Below, one piece after another: positions 1 to 11,140 of a DNA stretch of 64,000 nucleotides. Source of the stretch: Adiantum capillus-veneris (Eukaryota; Streptophyta; Polypodiopsida; Polypodiales; Pteridaceae); the NCBI GenBank assembly GCA_014529385.2, contig CM043949.1, positions 112,470,477-112,534,476 on the forward strand, given 5' to 3'. The translations under genes and the position numbers were made by a program. The notes beneath the pieces are model-generated. The model made no database searches. It was not told the origin of the DNA and saw only the letters and a list, made by a program, of their open reading frames with translations. How positions within the stretch are numbered: the stretch's first letter is position 1; each line of letters begins with the position of its first letter.

Positions 1-539
1 TGTAACATAGATTTCCCAGCTGAAAATGTTGCTTTGGACCTTAATTTTCCAATCTAGTATTAAATTTAGAGCACTGCTGCTTACGTGGCAGGAGCAAGTG
101 CCTACGGGGCATTATCAAATGCCCTCGATATAAAAGATCTTAAGTTTTTGAAAGGTGTTTGCTAGTGCCACATAGGTAGAAGCGCTCGAAAAATATCATC
201 ACCCGATTTTCAAGGTCAAACATTACATGCTAACTTTGGAACTCACTTGTCAAAATCACAAATTGGTATATTTTATCTTTTGGTCCAGGTCATATGCAGT
301 CATCGCTACTGCCATTTTGTAAGAACTTGGCTCTTCTAATATAATCTTCCTCGCGCTTATGGTAAAAAAGAAAAAATCACAAATTGGACATCTATTCTAA
401 TTCTTTATGGACCTTGAAAAAAACTCGAGTAGAGAGACATGCCACGTGTTGTTAACTTGGCCCCTCTCTTGAACGTGCGGATTCCTTTGGCTGCAAGGTA
501 GCAGGCGGCATCACAAATCTGTTGCAAAATTTCCTCTTG

Positions 540-543
<4 letters not shown>

Positions 544-633
<90 letters not shown>
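544..633. repeat. Compound microsatellite (GT)n(GA)n
   Basis: About 37 bp of GT repeat pass directly into about 53 bp of GA repeat. Confidence 0.97.
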
Positions 634-637
<4 letters not shown>

Positions 638-1197
638 CTATATACAGTGTATACACGTCGTTTTCTCAGAACGTCATGCACTTAGAGAGAGTTACGGAGG
701 CAACCACAGGCCACCTTCTTCCCTTCGACTTCTTGCAAGCCTGTCGTCGCAATAGGTCCTCAGGTAAGCAAGTGGCTATGACAAAGGCAATCGCAACAAC
801 TCGGGGACAAACTGGTATGGGTAACATTGTTGGACAACAACAACGAAGGCAAGAGTAGGCAAGGGGTGGTCACGTAAGGCACAATGTAGCGAACTGTAGA
901 TGCAAATCAGATTATGGGAGCGGGACTAGCTGGGGTTGTGGCTAAACATCGATAACAAGCCCATGCATACAATTTGGGTTTGGGTTGTCCGTTTGGGTTG
1001 GATAGTGATACAATGCCCCCTCTGGTGCACAATTGCGGTAACTCCTCACATGATCTTCCGAGATGTGTGTGGTTGCATACACACTTGGCATCACAGAGAT
1101 CGTGCATCATCCTCTTGAGAGAGATAAAGAGACAAAGAGCCCATCTTGCAAGCAAAACCAAGCGCTACTACCATAAACTAGAGAGAGTGTTATTAGT

Positions 1198-1199
1198 GT

Positions 1200-1260
<61 letters not shown>
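1198..1260. repeat. Compound microsatellite (GT)n(GA)n
   Basis: GT repeat followed directly by GA repeat, same order as at 544-633. Confidence 0.97.
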
Positions 1261-1263
<3 letters not shown>

Positions 1264-1788
1264 GTGGAGAGTGGAGTATGCTTGGCTTAAAGTGCATCCT
1301 CAAAGTGCGTTTTGGAGGGAACTTGAAACTGCGAAAACCAAACTACTCTGGTAACCAGGTTTGCATGTGATCGAGCATATTTCAGGGCTATTGACCATCG
1401 CTTGCAGGTGATCGAGAAATACAAACAATTAGTTTCATAAACTTTCATTGTTTTGGCAAAAGTTTACAAAATGGAACTTACCTCTTAAAATCTAGCAAAC
1501 ACTTCCTTATATAGGTCTCCAAAATTCAGTGAGTGAATGAAGTGTTTGCTTCAGTGTTCGCGAAAAACTATTTTCCCAAACTTAAAAAATTACTTTTCTT
1601 GAATTGCCAAGAGGAAATTTTAAAACAATAGTTTTTTTTTAAAATTTACACTATTTTTTTCTATTTTGGGACAAAATTTCTCCTTGTTCACTTGCCCTCA
1701 ACTGGCTAGCTAGGACACATTTTTATCGAACATTGGTTTGCTTTGTTGTGTTCAGTCTCCTTTAGAAAAATGCACCGCAAGAAAATCC

Positions 1789-1790
<2 letters not shown>

Positions 1791-1838
<48 letters not shown>

Positions 1839-1857
1839 GAGGAGGAGGAGGAGGAGA
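1791..1857. repeat. Microsatellite (GA)n followed by (GGA)n
   Basis: GA dinucleotide array that changes into a GGA trinucleotide array near 1835. Confidence 0.96.
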
Positions 1858-2015
1858 GAAGTTTTGACATCAAGAAATCCCAAGAGACCTCAAACATGTA
1901 TCCAAGGTGTCTTGAACTCAATCCACATTATTCAAGAGGAAACTAGGACAACCAAGTAGATGATCATTTGAAGGATTGCAATGTGCATGATGCGAAGGGA
2001 CTAACATTCAAGAGC

Positions 2016-2016
<1 letters not shown>

Positions 2017-2055
<39 letters not shown>
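2017..2055. repeat. Microsatellite (GA)n
   Basis: Uninterrupted AG dinucleotide array. Confidence 0.95.
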
Positions 2056-2057
<2 letters not shown>

Positions 2058-2873
2058 CAACACTCTTGCATGCAATATCTTCTATAGGGTAAAACCCCCA
2101 ACTTAAGGCCACCTAAGAGAAGGAGCCTAGATCTCCGATCTCCGAGCCCAATTATAACCAATCAATAGCTCATTTGATTCGCTTCGTCGAGAGCTTTACT
2201 AAAAAATTGATCTCAACTTTTTTGACGATCGGAGCTGAAAGTTATTAATCCATTTATGCATTCCTGTGTAACAAAAATGGGTGTGAAAAAGAAGACACAC
2301 CAACCCCAAAAGAAAGACATGGGTGCCAACAAGGATTAAAGTCATCCATTGCCCAATGAAAAGGTTGCATTTCAAATAAAACGAACGTTGAGCATTCTTT
2401 TGAATTGCACAAAGTTGGTTCAGCTTTGTCTTATTATTGGGGGTGTCATTGTCCTTTCTCGGGGGAGGGGGAGGGGGGGGGGGTGGTTTTTTATTGGCCC
2501 TTTTACCCTATGTCATCGAGATGCCATCAATGTGGGGTTCTGCATGTACTTAAGACATGGAATATATACTTTGTAACTCTAGCATGACTTATTCAAAGTG
2601 GAAAAGTTATCATCTTATTCTTCATCCAAACAAGAATTAATACACTCATTGTTTATAGAGTAAAAGGTTAACCTTTTCAAGATGTTGCCTGCTTTTAGAT
2701 AGCAACTCTTCCTTCCGGAGTATCAAAAGGCATATCTTGCAAGGACGACACAAACCTTGCTTAGAGTCCCATTTATTGTCATGGATTGCATACTCATTAG
2801 TGTTCTCAAGGAAAAGAAGATCTTAAACATAACCTAGTGGAGAAAATTTTTGTCATTGTTGTTTGTGTGTGCA

Positions 2874-2874
2874 C

Positions 2875-2919
<45 letters not shown>
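2874..2919. repeat. Compound microsatellite (GT)n(GA)n
   Basis: Short TG array followed by an AG array of about 33 bp, again in the GT-then-GA order. Confidence 0.95.
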
Positions 2920-2922
<3 letters not shown>

Positions 2923-4273
2923 ATATGTTTGTTGGTAATCGTGTCCCTACTGTACATGTGCATCGAAAGGTTGTAGATCCACTTTTTTGGGGATTAGTAG
3001 GTAGATTTGAGAAACTTATTTCTAAGTATAGGGTAATTAAACATTCATTGTATAACTAATATTACATGTTGCAAACACAAAGAAAGATTGAAAAATCTTT
3101 GAGCGGATGATGTTGCAAGAATGAAGCATTTAATTTTTTGGCCGCAGCAACTTGTTTTGGCCTTCTATATTCTTGTATAAATCTGGTTGGGTCGTTAGCC
3201 TGACCTTAAGAAAACGAGGCCAGAGTTCCTCAATGTCAGCAGCAAGCGATGGTGGTGAAGCGGCTTCATCTGGCATCTGGGTTCGGGGATGGCAAACAAC
3301 ATACTGGGACGATCTTACACACACTTGAAGGCAGTGGCAGGGCTTTCCGGTGGGTGGCAACCAAGTGGTTCTTCGGTGTGTGTGCGGCATGTTTTGACCT
3401 CTTCATCAGCGGTATTGGTTCTCTCTTCTACGGCTTACATTCTCTCCGAATCTTCGTCGCTACTGCTTGACCCGGGCATGGCAGCCCTTGTGGGAGAAGG
3501 TATGTCATGGTGGCACCCATTTGAGTGGTAGTATTCTCTGTTATAAGCTAAAGGCCAGTCAGAATTAAGCACTTGATGTACCGGTTTTGAGCTTCCTTGT
3601 AAAAAGCTCACTTGTGGACTGATATGGTTGATGTTTGGGTATGCTGATGTCCTCCATGGCTCGGTTGGAGCATGGAGCTGGAGTCATTTTTTGGTGATTT
3701 TAATATAATATTCACTCACTCTTGCTGGAGTGAGTTTTGCAAAAAAAATAAAATAAAAAAAAAATAGGCATAAATCCCCAATGTCAGATAAATTTGACTC
3801 AAATAAACCAAGATAAATGGTTCTTGTTGAAAAGTACTTGTGGGAGTTGTGATCAGGAATGTTATGAAAAAGCCAAGAAGTCCTCTTTTGTCATTTCAGC
3901 TTCAAAGAACTTGTATTTATTGTAGTGGCTTCAACTGATGTAATTGCATTGTGCTATCTCTGAGTACAGCTCAAGAACGATTTTTTCTTGGCAATATCTA
4001 TAATAGCCTTGAGCCAGGGCCATGCCACACCAACAAGGTACAAATGGAGGAAGTTGAAATGGGATTAATCAATGAAGCATGAATCATTTACACCTAGCAC
4101 GATGGTGTCGTTGTGGCATGTCACAATGAAGTAGGTACACCTTCTCTACTTACCCCGGCTGCATTCTACCATACTACGTCAACAATGTGACAAAATTGGA
4201 TGGTTTTGTACAAGTCAAATGTGTATGCACATTATGCTTGATCCACCTTTTCTGATTTTGCTTATTTAGAATT

Positions 4274-7200
4274 CTAAATAGAGACACTGTTAGGGACACC
4301 ACGTGCAGTTCTACCGGGACGAGAAGAGGGACATAATAGCTCATAAGGGATAACACCAGCCCCATTTCTATTCCTGAGGGAGGGGTCATGGTTTCTATGT
4401 GCAATCATGTGCTCTATTGCACCCATTTGTAGGGAGAACCGCTTGAAGGCATCCTTAGCATCACCGTCCTTAGTCCAATTTGTTTGGGCTCGCTCACCAA
4501 GATATTCCTCGTCCGGCGAGTGTGAACTCAACGTGTCCACTACGGACATTGTGGTGGTCGCTTGTAGTTGGTTTGGCAATGTAGACATGAAAAACTTTTC
4601 TGGGTTTTGCAGAAACTCTTGGTAAGCCTCAGTACCCTCTTCAGGGATTAGCCTCCTTGTAATGCATGGTCTATTTGGTACATAGCCACCATATGCATAT
4701 TGCCCAAAATTCACAGCCGCATGGAACCCGGACACAACCCAAACTATTGTTGTCAACACCCCTTTTAAGTTCTCGGGTGTTTTCAGATTGGGCCACCATG
4801 CCTCGTCCTTTTTGTCTGCATGTCCCACAGTTCTGATCTCCTCCCACCATGCTTGTAGCTCAAAATCTTCCTCCACTGACTTGGCATCCTTGTAATAGAG
4901 TGACACATACTCGTCGACCCATGTCTTGATGGCATCCCACATGAGCAATCCATCTGATGCATATGGGTAGTCTTCTATGACCAACTTGATTCCATTAGGT
5001 TGGCTTGCATCCTCCACTGCCATCCCTCTGCATCACATAAGAAGAAATTAGCTAAAGAAGGCACACATACAAGATGAAAGACATTATAAGCCAACAAATT
5101 AGTGCAAATAGGTAAGGTCCACATGTTCTAATGCACAATGTGCTTCAAAAATGAAGTAAAATACCTTTTGACAAGGTCGGCAGGCAAGCTCTCTTGGTCG
5201 AATCTCCACATGGAGGAGTAAGCTGCAGAACTCATTTGTAGTGCAAAGGGGCCTGGTGTGAAACAATTCTCGATAACCCCGTCCGCATTGATCAAGAGCT
5301 GGCGAGCCGAAGCATTGATCTCGAGAGTATACCGGAAATGAGGTTGGAGGAATGCGAACAAGGGATGCATACTACTTAGCTGTCTCTTTGTAGCAAGCAC
5401 ATAAGGCTCCACCACTGCATGGCTCCTTAACCTTTCAAAAGGAAAAATAAAGAATTAAGCTATTGTTCAAAATGAGTAGACTTTTTAGGAACAAAAAGCA
5501 TGGGCCATGATGCCACTTGGTTGGTTGCTTAGGAAACAAATTGAGACTAACCAGTGATTGACAAGTTGGTGGAACCCAGCATCATTAGAGCTGACGTGGG
5601 CTTTGGCGAGTTGCCAGAGCCAATAGGAGGACGCGTCTAGGCCGGGTGTGAAGACGCGTTTTTGGCCGGGCAAGCTCAATTCAATGGCCAAGGGAACCAA
5701 GGAGCCCGACCGGGTGTGGAACAAAATTGTCCGAGATGCATACATTTTGCGGCCTTCGAGTGCATTCACATGGCTAACAAAGGGTAGGAAGGCGTCATGG
5801 TAGTCCAGCAAAAAGAGCTTGCCTTGTTCGATGGCCTATGGGGAAACAAAATGGAGACTATGGTTAGGGGCCATACCAGAAGGCTAAGGTAAATTATGCT
5901 AAAAAAATGAATGAAATACTCACGTCTTCGACAGAGAGGCCCTCCAAGCGCCCAGCAAGATGATCGGGCTTGAGTGCAGAGAGGGGGTCGCCAAACACAG
6001 CAGGATCCAAAGCACTCTTAGGAGGGAATTCCTGCATTTATTTGGAAAACCACAAGAGAAGTCAGAAAAATTAGGGGCAGTGAGAAAAAGGAGGAAAAAG
6101 CGCTCGACTACATCAGAATTGTTCCACTATTGTTACCTGCAATCGCTGAATCTGAACGGGATTCGCGCCCGCGAGCATCTGGCGGCCGAATTCGTCATCT
6201 CGCAACCACGCAAAGCGGTCCTCTGCCAAAATGCGGGCCAATTAGCACTCATCACAGCAAAAAAAATTCTCATGTAGGAAAATGGAGTCTTTTCCAGTGT
6301 TTTTCATACAATGCATAACATCATGAGCTTCTGCTCGAGAGGCACCACATACCTAGCTAGGTACGATTGGGGGCAGGGGATCGCCGGCCCGGTACGGGCC
6401 GGCGATCCCTTGCCCCCAATCGTACCTAGCTAGGTATGTGGTGCGTACCGGGCCGGCGATCCCTTGCCCCCAATCGTACCTAGCTAGGTATGTGGTGCCT
6501 CCCTCACAGAAGCTCATGATGTTGAGGTAAGTCACAATGTGAGAATTTGTCCAAAAACTTCTTGTGATGGCATAGCCATAGCCATCAACACAAAATGCAA
6601 AATTAGCAGCAGCTACATTACTAGGCTACTCACTTGAGAGGATATCTGGCTGGGCGTACTGCAGAAGATTTGATGCATTATTTAGCGTCTCTTGCATCTT
6701 CTTTGTTACTTCCCCCATCTTCATCGCTCTCAGCACCTCATTTTCTCCTTCAAAATTCCTCAACTTTATTCCCTCTTCATACAACCTATCAATCTCTTGA
6801 AAGCTATCAAAGTCCTCATGGCCTTCTTTTAAACTCTTCCCCAAGGAGGGAAGAAGCTGATGCACCACTCCCTTCAGAGTCTTCCCTATGAAGGTCTCTT
6901 GCTTTCTCTCTTGAAATGACTCATCCCTTGGCACATAGTAATTTTGCCCCATTTCTAGCACACTCTCAGCATTGCCATCTGCAAAACAATAGATGCCAAT
7001 CATTGAGCACAAGAATAATTCAACCTTAGACAAACTAGAGCATGATAAAATTTCCGACGTAAAAGTCTTGAAATTGTCTTTCTACCTGCTTTCGTGGGAA
7101 GTCTTCCTGTTCGACATCGTCGCGGATACGGAAGCTCGCCATTTCCACCGATGATCGGACGAGAAAACTCTTCACCCTTGTCTGGGTTCCCTATGTCATT

Positions 7201-8275
7201 GTAGACATCATAGTCATAGATTGACTCCCACGATTTTCTCGTCCCTTTGCCATTCCCTCGAAAAGAGGCCTTGCTTTGCTCGCGAAGATCCTTCAAACCT
7301 TGAGGAGTTTCCGATGGCAAGTAGGGTTGATTGGTGAAGAAGACTCTCTCTTGGGGATCTTGGAACTTGGATTGAACCCAAGTGTAGCATGAGAAGTAGA
7401 TTGAGCCAATTGGCAGCCCTTGTAGGGCTATGGTTTCCACAAAAAGCTCATTTTGATGGTTATTCACAATGGTGATCGCCCCAGGCAACCCAAACCAGTT
7501 GCTTAGTTTGAACTCGGCGGTGTATTGCACCTTATCGGCAACGATACTAGCCTTTTCCGACCAATCACGGACTGCAACTCTGCTACTTCGCCTCCCAGTG
7601 CCCGTCCCTGCATCATTAGGCCATAGAACTTAGCCTCAACTTTTGCTAGGAAAAGAGGGAACAATAAATTCTACCATGTGATAAATAACCATGTATGATA
7701 AAGTCACTTTTCCTTATAAAAAGGTCGAAAGCGAAACTCTCAGAGGATCAAATTCAATAAAAATAACCATTAATTTTGACCAAAGCAACTTTATTTAACC
7801 TATCAAAAGATGGATTCAAATGTAATTAAAAAGGTTTCTTACTTGGATCAACGTCAGTGCTGACGAGCTGGAGAAGGACTTTCTGGCCGGCGGCGTCCGA
7901 CAGCGTGTCGACCTGCTCCGTCAGCCGCTCGCTCGGGCTCGGGTGGCGCTTCCGCCTTATCGTCACGACCGCTTTCACTGTCCATGTAGACGTGGACCCC
8001 TGCTGCGATGGCGAAAGCTGGCGTGGCGACCCTGTCCCCACGTAGACGAGCCTCTGTGGCGCGTTCAACTGCCGCGGAGACGCTGTTCCAAGCTGACGTG
8101 GTGAGCTTGCGCTCACCTGCAATGGCACCGATGGCAGCCGCACCACTGTCCCTGCTGCCGCTCTGACAGGCCGAAATGCCGGGTGACCGGCTGATCTGAC
8201 GCTGCTGCGTGTCCGAGTTACAGCATCGGTGTTCACGAAGCTGGCGGGTTGCAATGAGGCAGACGATCGAATCAT
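4274..8275 (-). CDS. LOX: Lipoxygenase, plastid-type (13-LOX-like), 8 exons
   Basis: Encodes a non-heme iron dioxygenase that oxygenates polyunsaturated fatty acids (oxylipin/jasmonate precursor pathway), probably in the chloroplast. Exons I could join with GT-AG borders: 8275-7843, 7607-7086, 6978-6634, 6222-6137, 6031-5924, 5835-5552, 5431-5165, 5027-4274. They total 2799 nt, one frame, 932 residues plus stop. Residues 1-95 are Ser/Arg/Ala-rich and lack acidic residues, like a transit peptide. A PLAT/LH2 domain starts near residue 100, then the LOX domain. The full HX4HX4HX17HX8H signature is present, split by intron 6. Predicted iron ligands are H587, H592, H784, N788 (in [10 protein letters not shown]) and the C-terminal I932 (ending PNSVSI). 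Length fits plastid LOXs. An in-frame TAA lies 12 nt upstream of the ATG if the predicted 5'UTR intron is spliced, which supports this start. No lesion seen, so it is probably functional. The 13-position specificity is inferred from the transit peptide only. Confidence 0.93.
6317..6523. repeat. Long inverted repeat with duplicated right arm in lipoxygenase intron 3
   Basis: The left arm (6317-6394) and right arm (6445-6523) are near-perfect inverted copies, including the outermost 17 bp (6317-6333 against 6507-6523). A second, partial right arm lies at 6396-6444, so the CCTAGCTAGG-containing arm is present once in one direction and twice in the other. The unit is GC-rich (GGCCGGCGATCCC) and could fold as alternative hairpins. 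It lies inside the intron between exons 3 and 4. It could be a foldback or MITE-type element, or a small-RNA hairpin. No target duplication identified. Confidence 0.8.
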
Positions 8276-8281
8276 GAAATC

Positions 8282-8366
8282 CTGAAAAGTTTCAAATGCA
8301 CGCTGTGATTAAGGTATCTAATAAAAGATTAATGACTATCTTTAAAATGTAGAAGCATGGACTTAC
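8282..8366 (-). other. Probable 5'UTR intron of the lipoxygenase gene
   Basis: On the minus strand a strong donor (CCT|GTAAGT) at 8366 and an acceptor (CTTTTCAG|GA) ending at 8282 bracket 85 nt just before the start codon at 8275. The presumed upstream exon runs through GA and TG microsatellites. Inferred from splice consensus only. Confidence 0.45.
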
Positions 8367-8468
8367 AGGTTAGTCCTGTGATAGTGGACGTCTGAGAGCT
8401 GCCGATCTGTATCAGAGTGAGCACCTGAGCGGTTGCACAGACTGTGTCGCTGTGTGTGTGGTTGTCTC

Positions 8469-8470
<2 letters not shown>

Positions 8471-8512
<42 letters not shown>

Positions 8513-8518
8513 ACAGAC

Positions 8519-8554
<36 letters not shown>

Positions 8555-8575
8555 TCTATACAATGACTCCTATGT

Positions 8576-8611
<36 letters not shown>
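8471..8611. repeat. Microsatellite cluster (GA)n - (TG)n - (GA)n
   Basis: GA array at 8471-8511, TG array at 8520-8549 and a second GA array at 8577-8611, in the presumed 5'UTR/promoter of the lipoxygenase gene. Confidence 0.96.
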
Positions 8612-8614
<3 letters not shown>

Positions 8615-8649
8615 TAACTCAAATCTCTGCTGTAAGCACAAATATAATA

Positions 8650-10287
8650 CAAGCCCTTCTGTCTAAGCCCTAATATACCCAGGAAGGAGAGGACGTGGTC
8701 AGACAAGCCGGGGCAAGTCGCAGCGGGCAAACGCTGAATGTCAAAGCCTAGGAATCGATTGGGTCAAGTAAAATATTGAATATTGTATATTTTTTCAAAG
8801 GAAGGGGCGGATATTAAGGTTCGATGTTCAGATCCTGCACAAAGGGGTAGCACACAAGGCGGACTTTGGATGGCTGGTAGGAAATGGCTCGGCTGGCGCC
8901 CTCTTATAAACATAAAACTTTTGGGCCGCCTACGCGCGAACGCTCCCATTTCCGGCCAGTCAACGCGCTCCTTTTACCTGCACCCAGCCCCTAGGATCGC
9001 TCCACGTGTCCCTGCCTCCCACGCCATTTCTACCCACGTTAATCTTTTTCAATGGATTGTCCGTGCCTGCTTTTTCCAGCCTTTTCTAGACATATTTCAC
9101 CCAATCGCCGCAAAGACCAAAGTGTCTTTATTTAAATACTTTTTTAGCTCTTTGATTGAGGGTCGGTAATGCACCTTGTTTCGTTTGCCGTAACAGGGCT
9201 CCCCCTCATAAGAGCGAGTCCCGCTGAGTGCATATAGAGCATGCAGCACATAAGGCTGTTGTTGGCTTGCATTCAATGCATCCAGCCCACCTATTGCACC
9301 CCCCTCCAAAAAAGAAACTACGTGTAACTGAAAACTGCTCACTGTCAGTCACTACAACCGCTTACCTGTTGGACAAGTAGCTTGCGTTGCAAAAATAGGT
9401 CAATTGTCAAATTTTTGTAGGGCTTAGAGCGCATAGTGTAGGCCTCGTCGATGCGTTGCATGTGTTGTATGCGCCTAGCAGGACGTAACTCTAAGCCATG
9501 TAGATTAGAGGACTCTTTATATTATGTAGGCCCTTTGAATTTGAAGCAAAGTCTCATACGCTACGCACAACGAGAGAGTTAACATATCGTAGCTGATTAC
9601 CTATGCCATTTTTGTAGAGTATGACGTGCAATACGTAGGAGGCTACCATCTCTAGCCTGCAGAAAGGCGATACTCAAATGTAGGGGGTGCTTTCAAGCAC
9701 CCCCCAACTAAATTGGAAGAGTGGATTCCGATGATGGTGCAGCAACAAGTCTAAAATGGCAGAAGGTGTATGGGGTTGCAACCATCCGTTATGAGGGCCC
9801 TCCAAAGGTGCCTTTAGAGGGCCTATGGGGGAGCCCTCTAAGCCCCAAGATTCCTTAAACCTACTCACAAGGCCGGGGTAGGGGAGGGGACACGACACTA
9901 AGTAACATAGGGTATTAAAGTGGGGGGGATAAAGGGATCGACAGCCCGAAAGTCAGAGGCGGGATCCCAAGGCGGATTAAACTCGGGCAACACAAAAATC
10001 GGGGCAAAGCTGAACCCGGACAACGTTAAAAAATCGGGACCCCCGCCAACCGATATTGAACCCACGACCTCACAGCCCAGGGTTGGTGACACATGGGCTA
10101 ACCATCTCAACCGCGCACACATGTTGTACCTTTGTCCAATTTTATAGCCTTTTATGTAAGCAACAAGCAATGTCCGGGTTTAATGGGTTTAATTTGTGGC
10201 TGGGTTTAGTTTTTGAGTTGACACTAAGGGTTGCGATCTCCCCGACCTTCGCGCGTGGATTTCCCTGCCCTTGATCCCCTTGAGGAG
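8650..10287. other. Upstream region of lipoxygenase, no gene recognised
   Basis: No reading frame with recognisable protein similarity. A poly-G tract at 10288-10299 closes the region and was the target of the adjacent Copia insertion. Confidence 0.6.
8902..8909 (-). promoter_or_regulatory. Candidate TATA box of the lipoxygenase gene
   Basis: The minus strand reads TATAAGAG about 630 nt upstream of the lipoxygenase ATG, with GC-rich sequence downstream. The distance is plausible only if the 5'UTR is long and contains the microsatellites at 8471-8611. No transcript data available. Confidence 0.22.
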
Positions 10288-10299
10288 GGGGGGGGGGGG

Positions 10300-11080
10300 T
10301 GTTAGGAAATAAGACATAGCTAAATAGATAATTGAGTAGATTACTTAATGGAGAAAGACAGATTTATATACACGAGATTATAAAGTAGAGAGAGAGAGAG
10401 AGAGAGAGAGTACACACGATATACGTGGTTCACCCAATGTGGGCTACGTCCACGGGAAAGCAGCCACTCAATGGATTTAGTACTTCAAAACAAGAAGTAG
10501 TTTACAAAGGGATTATACCCTTAATGGAGCTCCCGCCTTGCTTCACTCTCACCACCTCACACTCACCTTGTTGCATCAACTTCACACTATGAAATGTGTG
10601 TAGAAATGGCCTCCTTTTATAGGCCAAAAGGGCTGCCCTCTCTTATGAGAGACAGCCATGTGTAGCCGCCCTTGTGCGAATAAGTCCAAATCGGACCCTC
10701 CAATCCGCCCATGTGTGGCCGCCCTTGAGAAGACAAGTCCGCTTTTGAATTCGGCCACCGGCCATTGACTTCCGACCACCGGCCACCGACCATTGACTAC
10801 CGGCCACCGGCCAACCGACCGGTTGTTTTCTAACCACTTTCCGGCCGTCGTCCGGCCATAATGTTCCGGTGAAAAATAATATTCCGGCGAAAAAAAAAGT
10901 CTCGGGGGCCTCCGCCCCCGAGGCCTTTAAAGTTGCCCCTGATTCTTGTCCGTGAAAATTTTGGTTTCCGGTGAGTGATTTTCCTTCACGCACGATGGCT
11001 TCTCCTCATAATGGGGCCCTTACAAATGTGCGCTTTTACCACAGAAAATTACAAGGGTAAATCAGGCTCCATACTTAACA
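10300..11080 (-). repeat. 3' LTR of the minus-strand Copia element
   Basis: 781 bp, TGTTAGG...TTAACA ends. Contains a GA array at 10387-10410 and a repetitive CCGGCCACCGG segment near 10750-10815. It is 36 bp longer than its partner, partly because of a GC-rich segment near 10902-10920 that the other LTR lacks. Confidence 0.94.
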
Positions 11081-11140
11081 ATCTCCCACTTGGAGACTGA
11101 TCTCCAAACCAAACCTGTGACTGCTTTCCATTCTGGCTTC

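Larger units (their letters stand above)
1..4267. other. Intergenic, microsatellite-rich, no gene recognised
   Basis: Contains compound (GT)n(GA)n arrays at 544-633, 1198-1260 and 2874-2919, a (GA)n(GGA)n array at 1791-1857 and (GA)n at 2017-2055. An A-rich stretch at 3740-3763 could be the tail of an old retroposed sequence ending there. Reading frames in this stretch are microsatellite artefacts (Glu-Arg or Cys-Val runs) or short and unconvincing. Confidence 0.7.

Noticed and set aside
544-1264. Open frames rich in Cys-Val or Glu-Arg repeats over microsatellites (also at 1706-1959, 8329-8673, 18235-18489, 27216-27559, 28764-29039)
   Set aside because: They are translations of (GT)n, (GA)n and (CT)n arrays in all frames, with no unique conserved sequence.
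3249-3763. Possible retroposed gene with poly-A tail
   Set aside because: An A-rich tail is present, but no protein family is recognisable in any frame and no target duplication was found; only noted in the region entry.
4407-6318. Plus-strand open frames over the lipoxygenase gene (4407-4625, 5960-6277, 6130-6318)
   Set aside because: They are antisense shadows of lipoxygenase exons.
6353-6535. Minus-strand 60-residue frame with repeated [16 protein letters not shown]
   Set aside because: It is the translation of the intronic inverted/direct repeat, not a gene.
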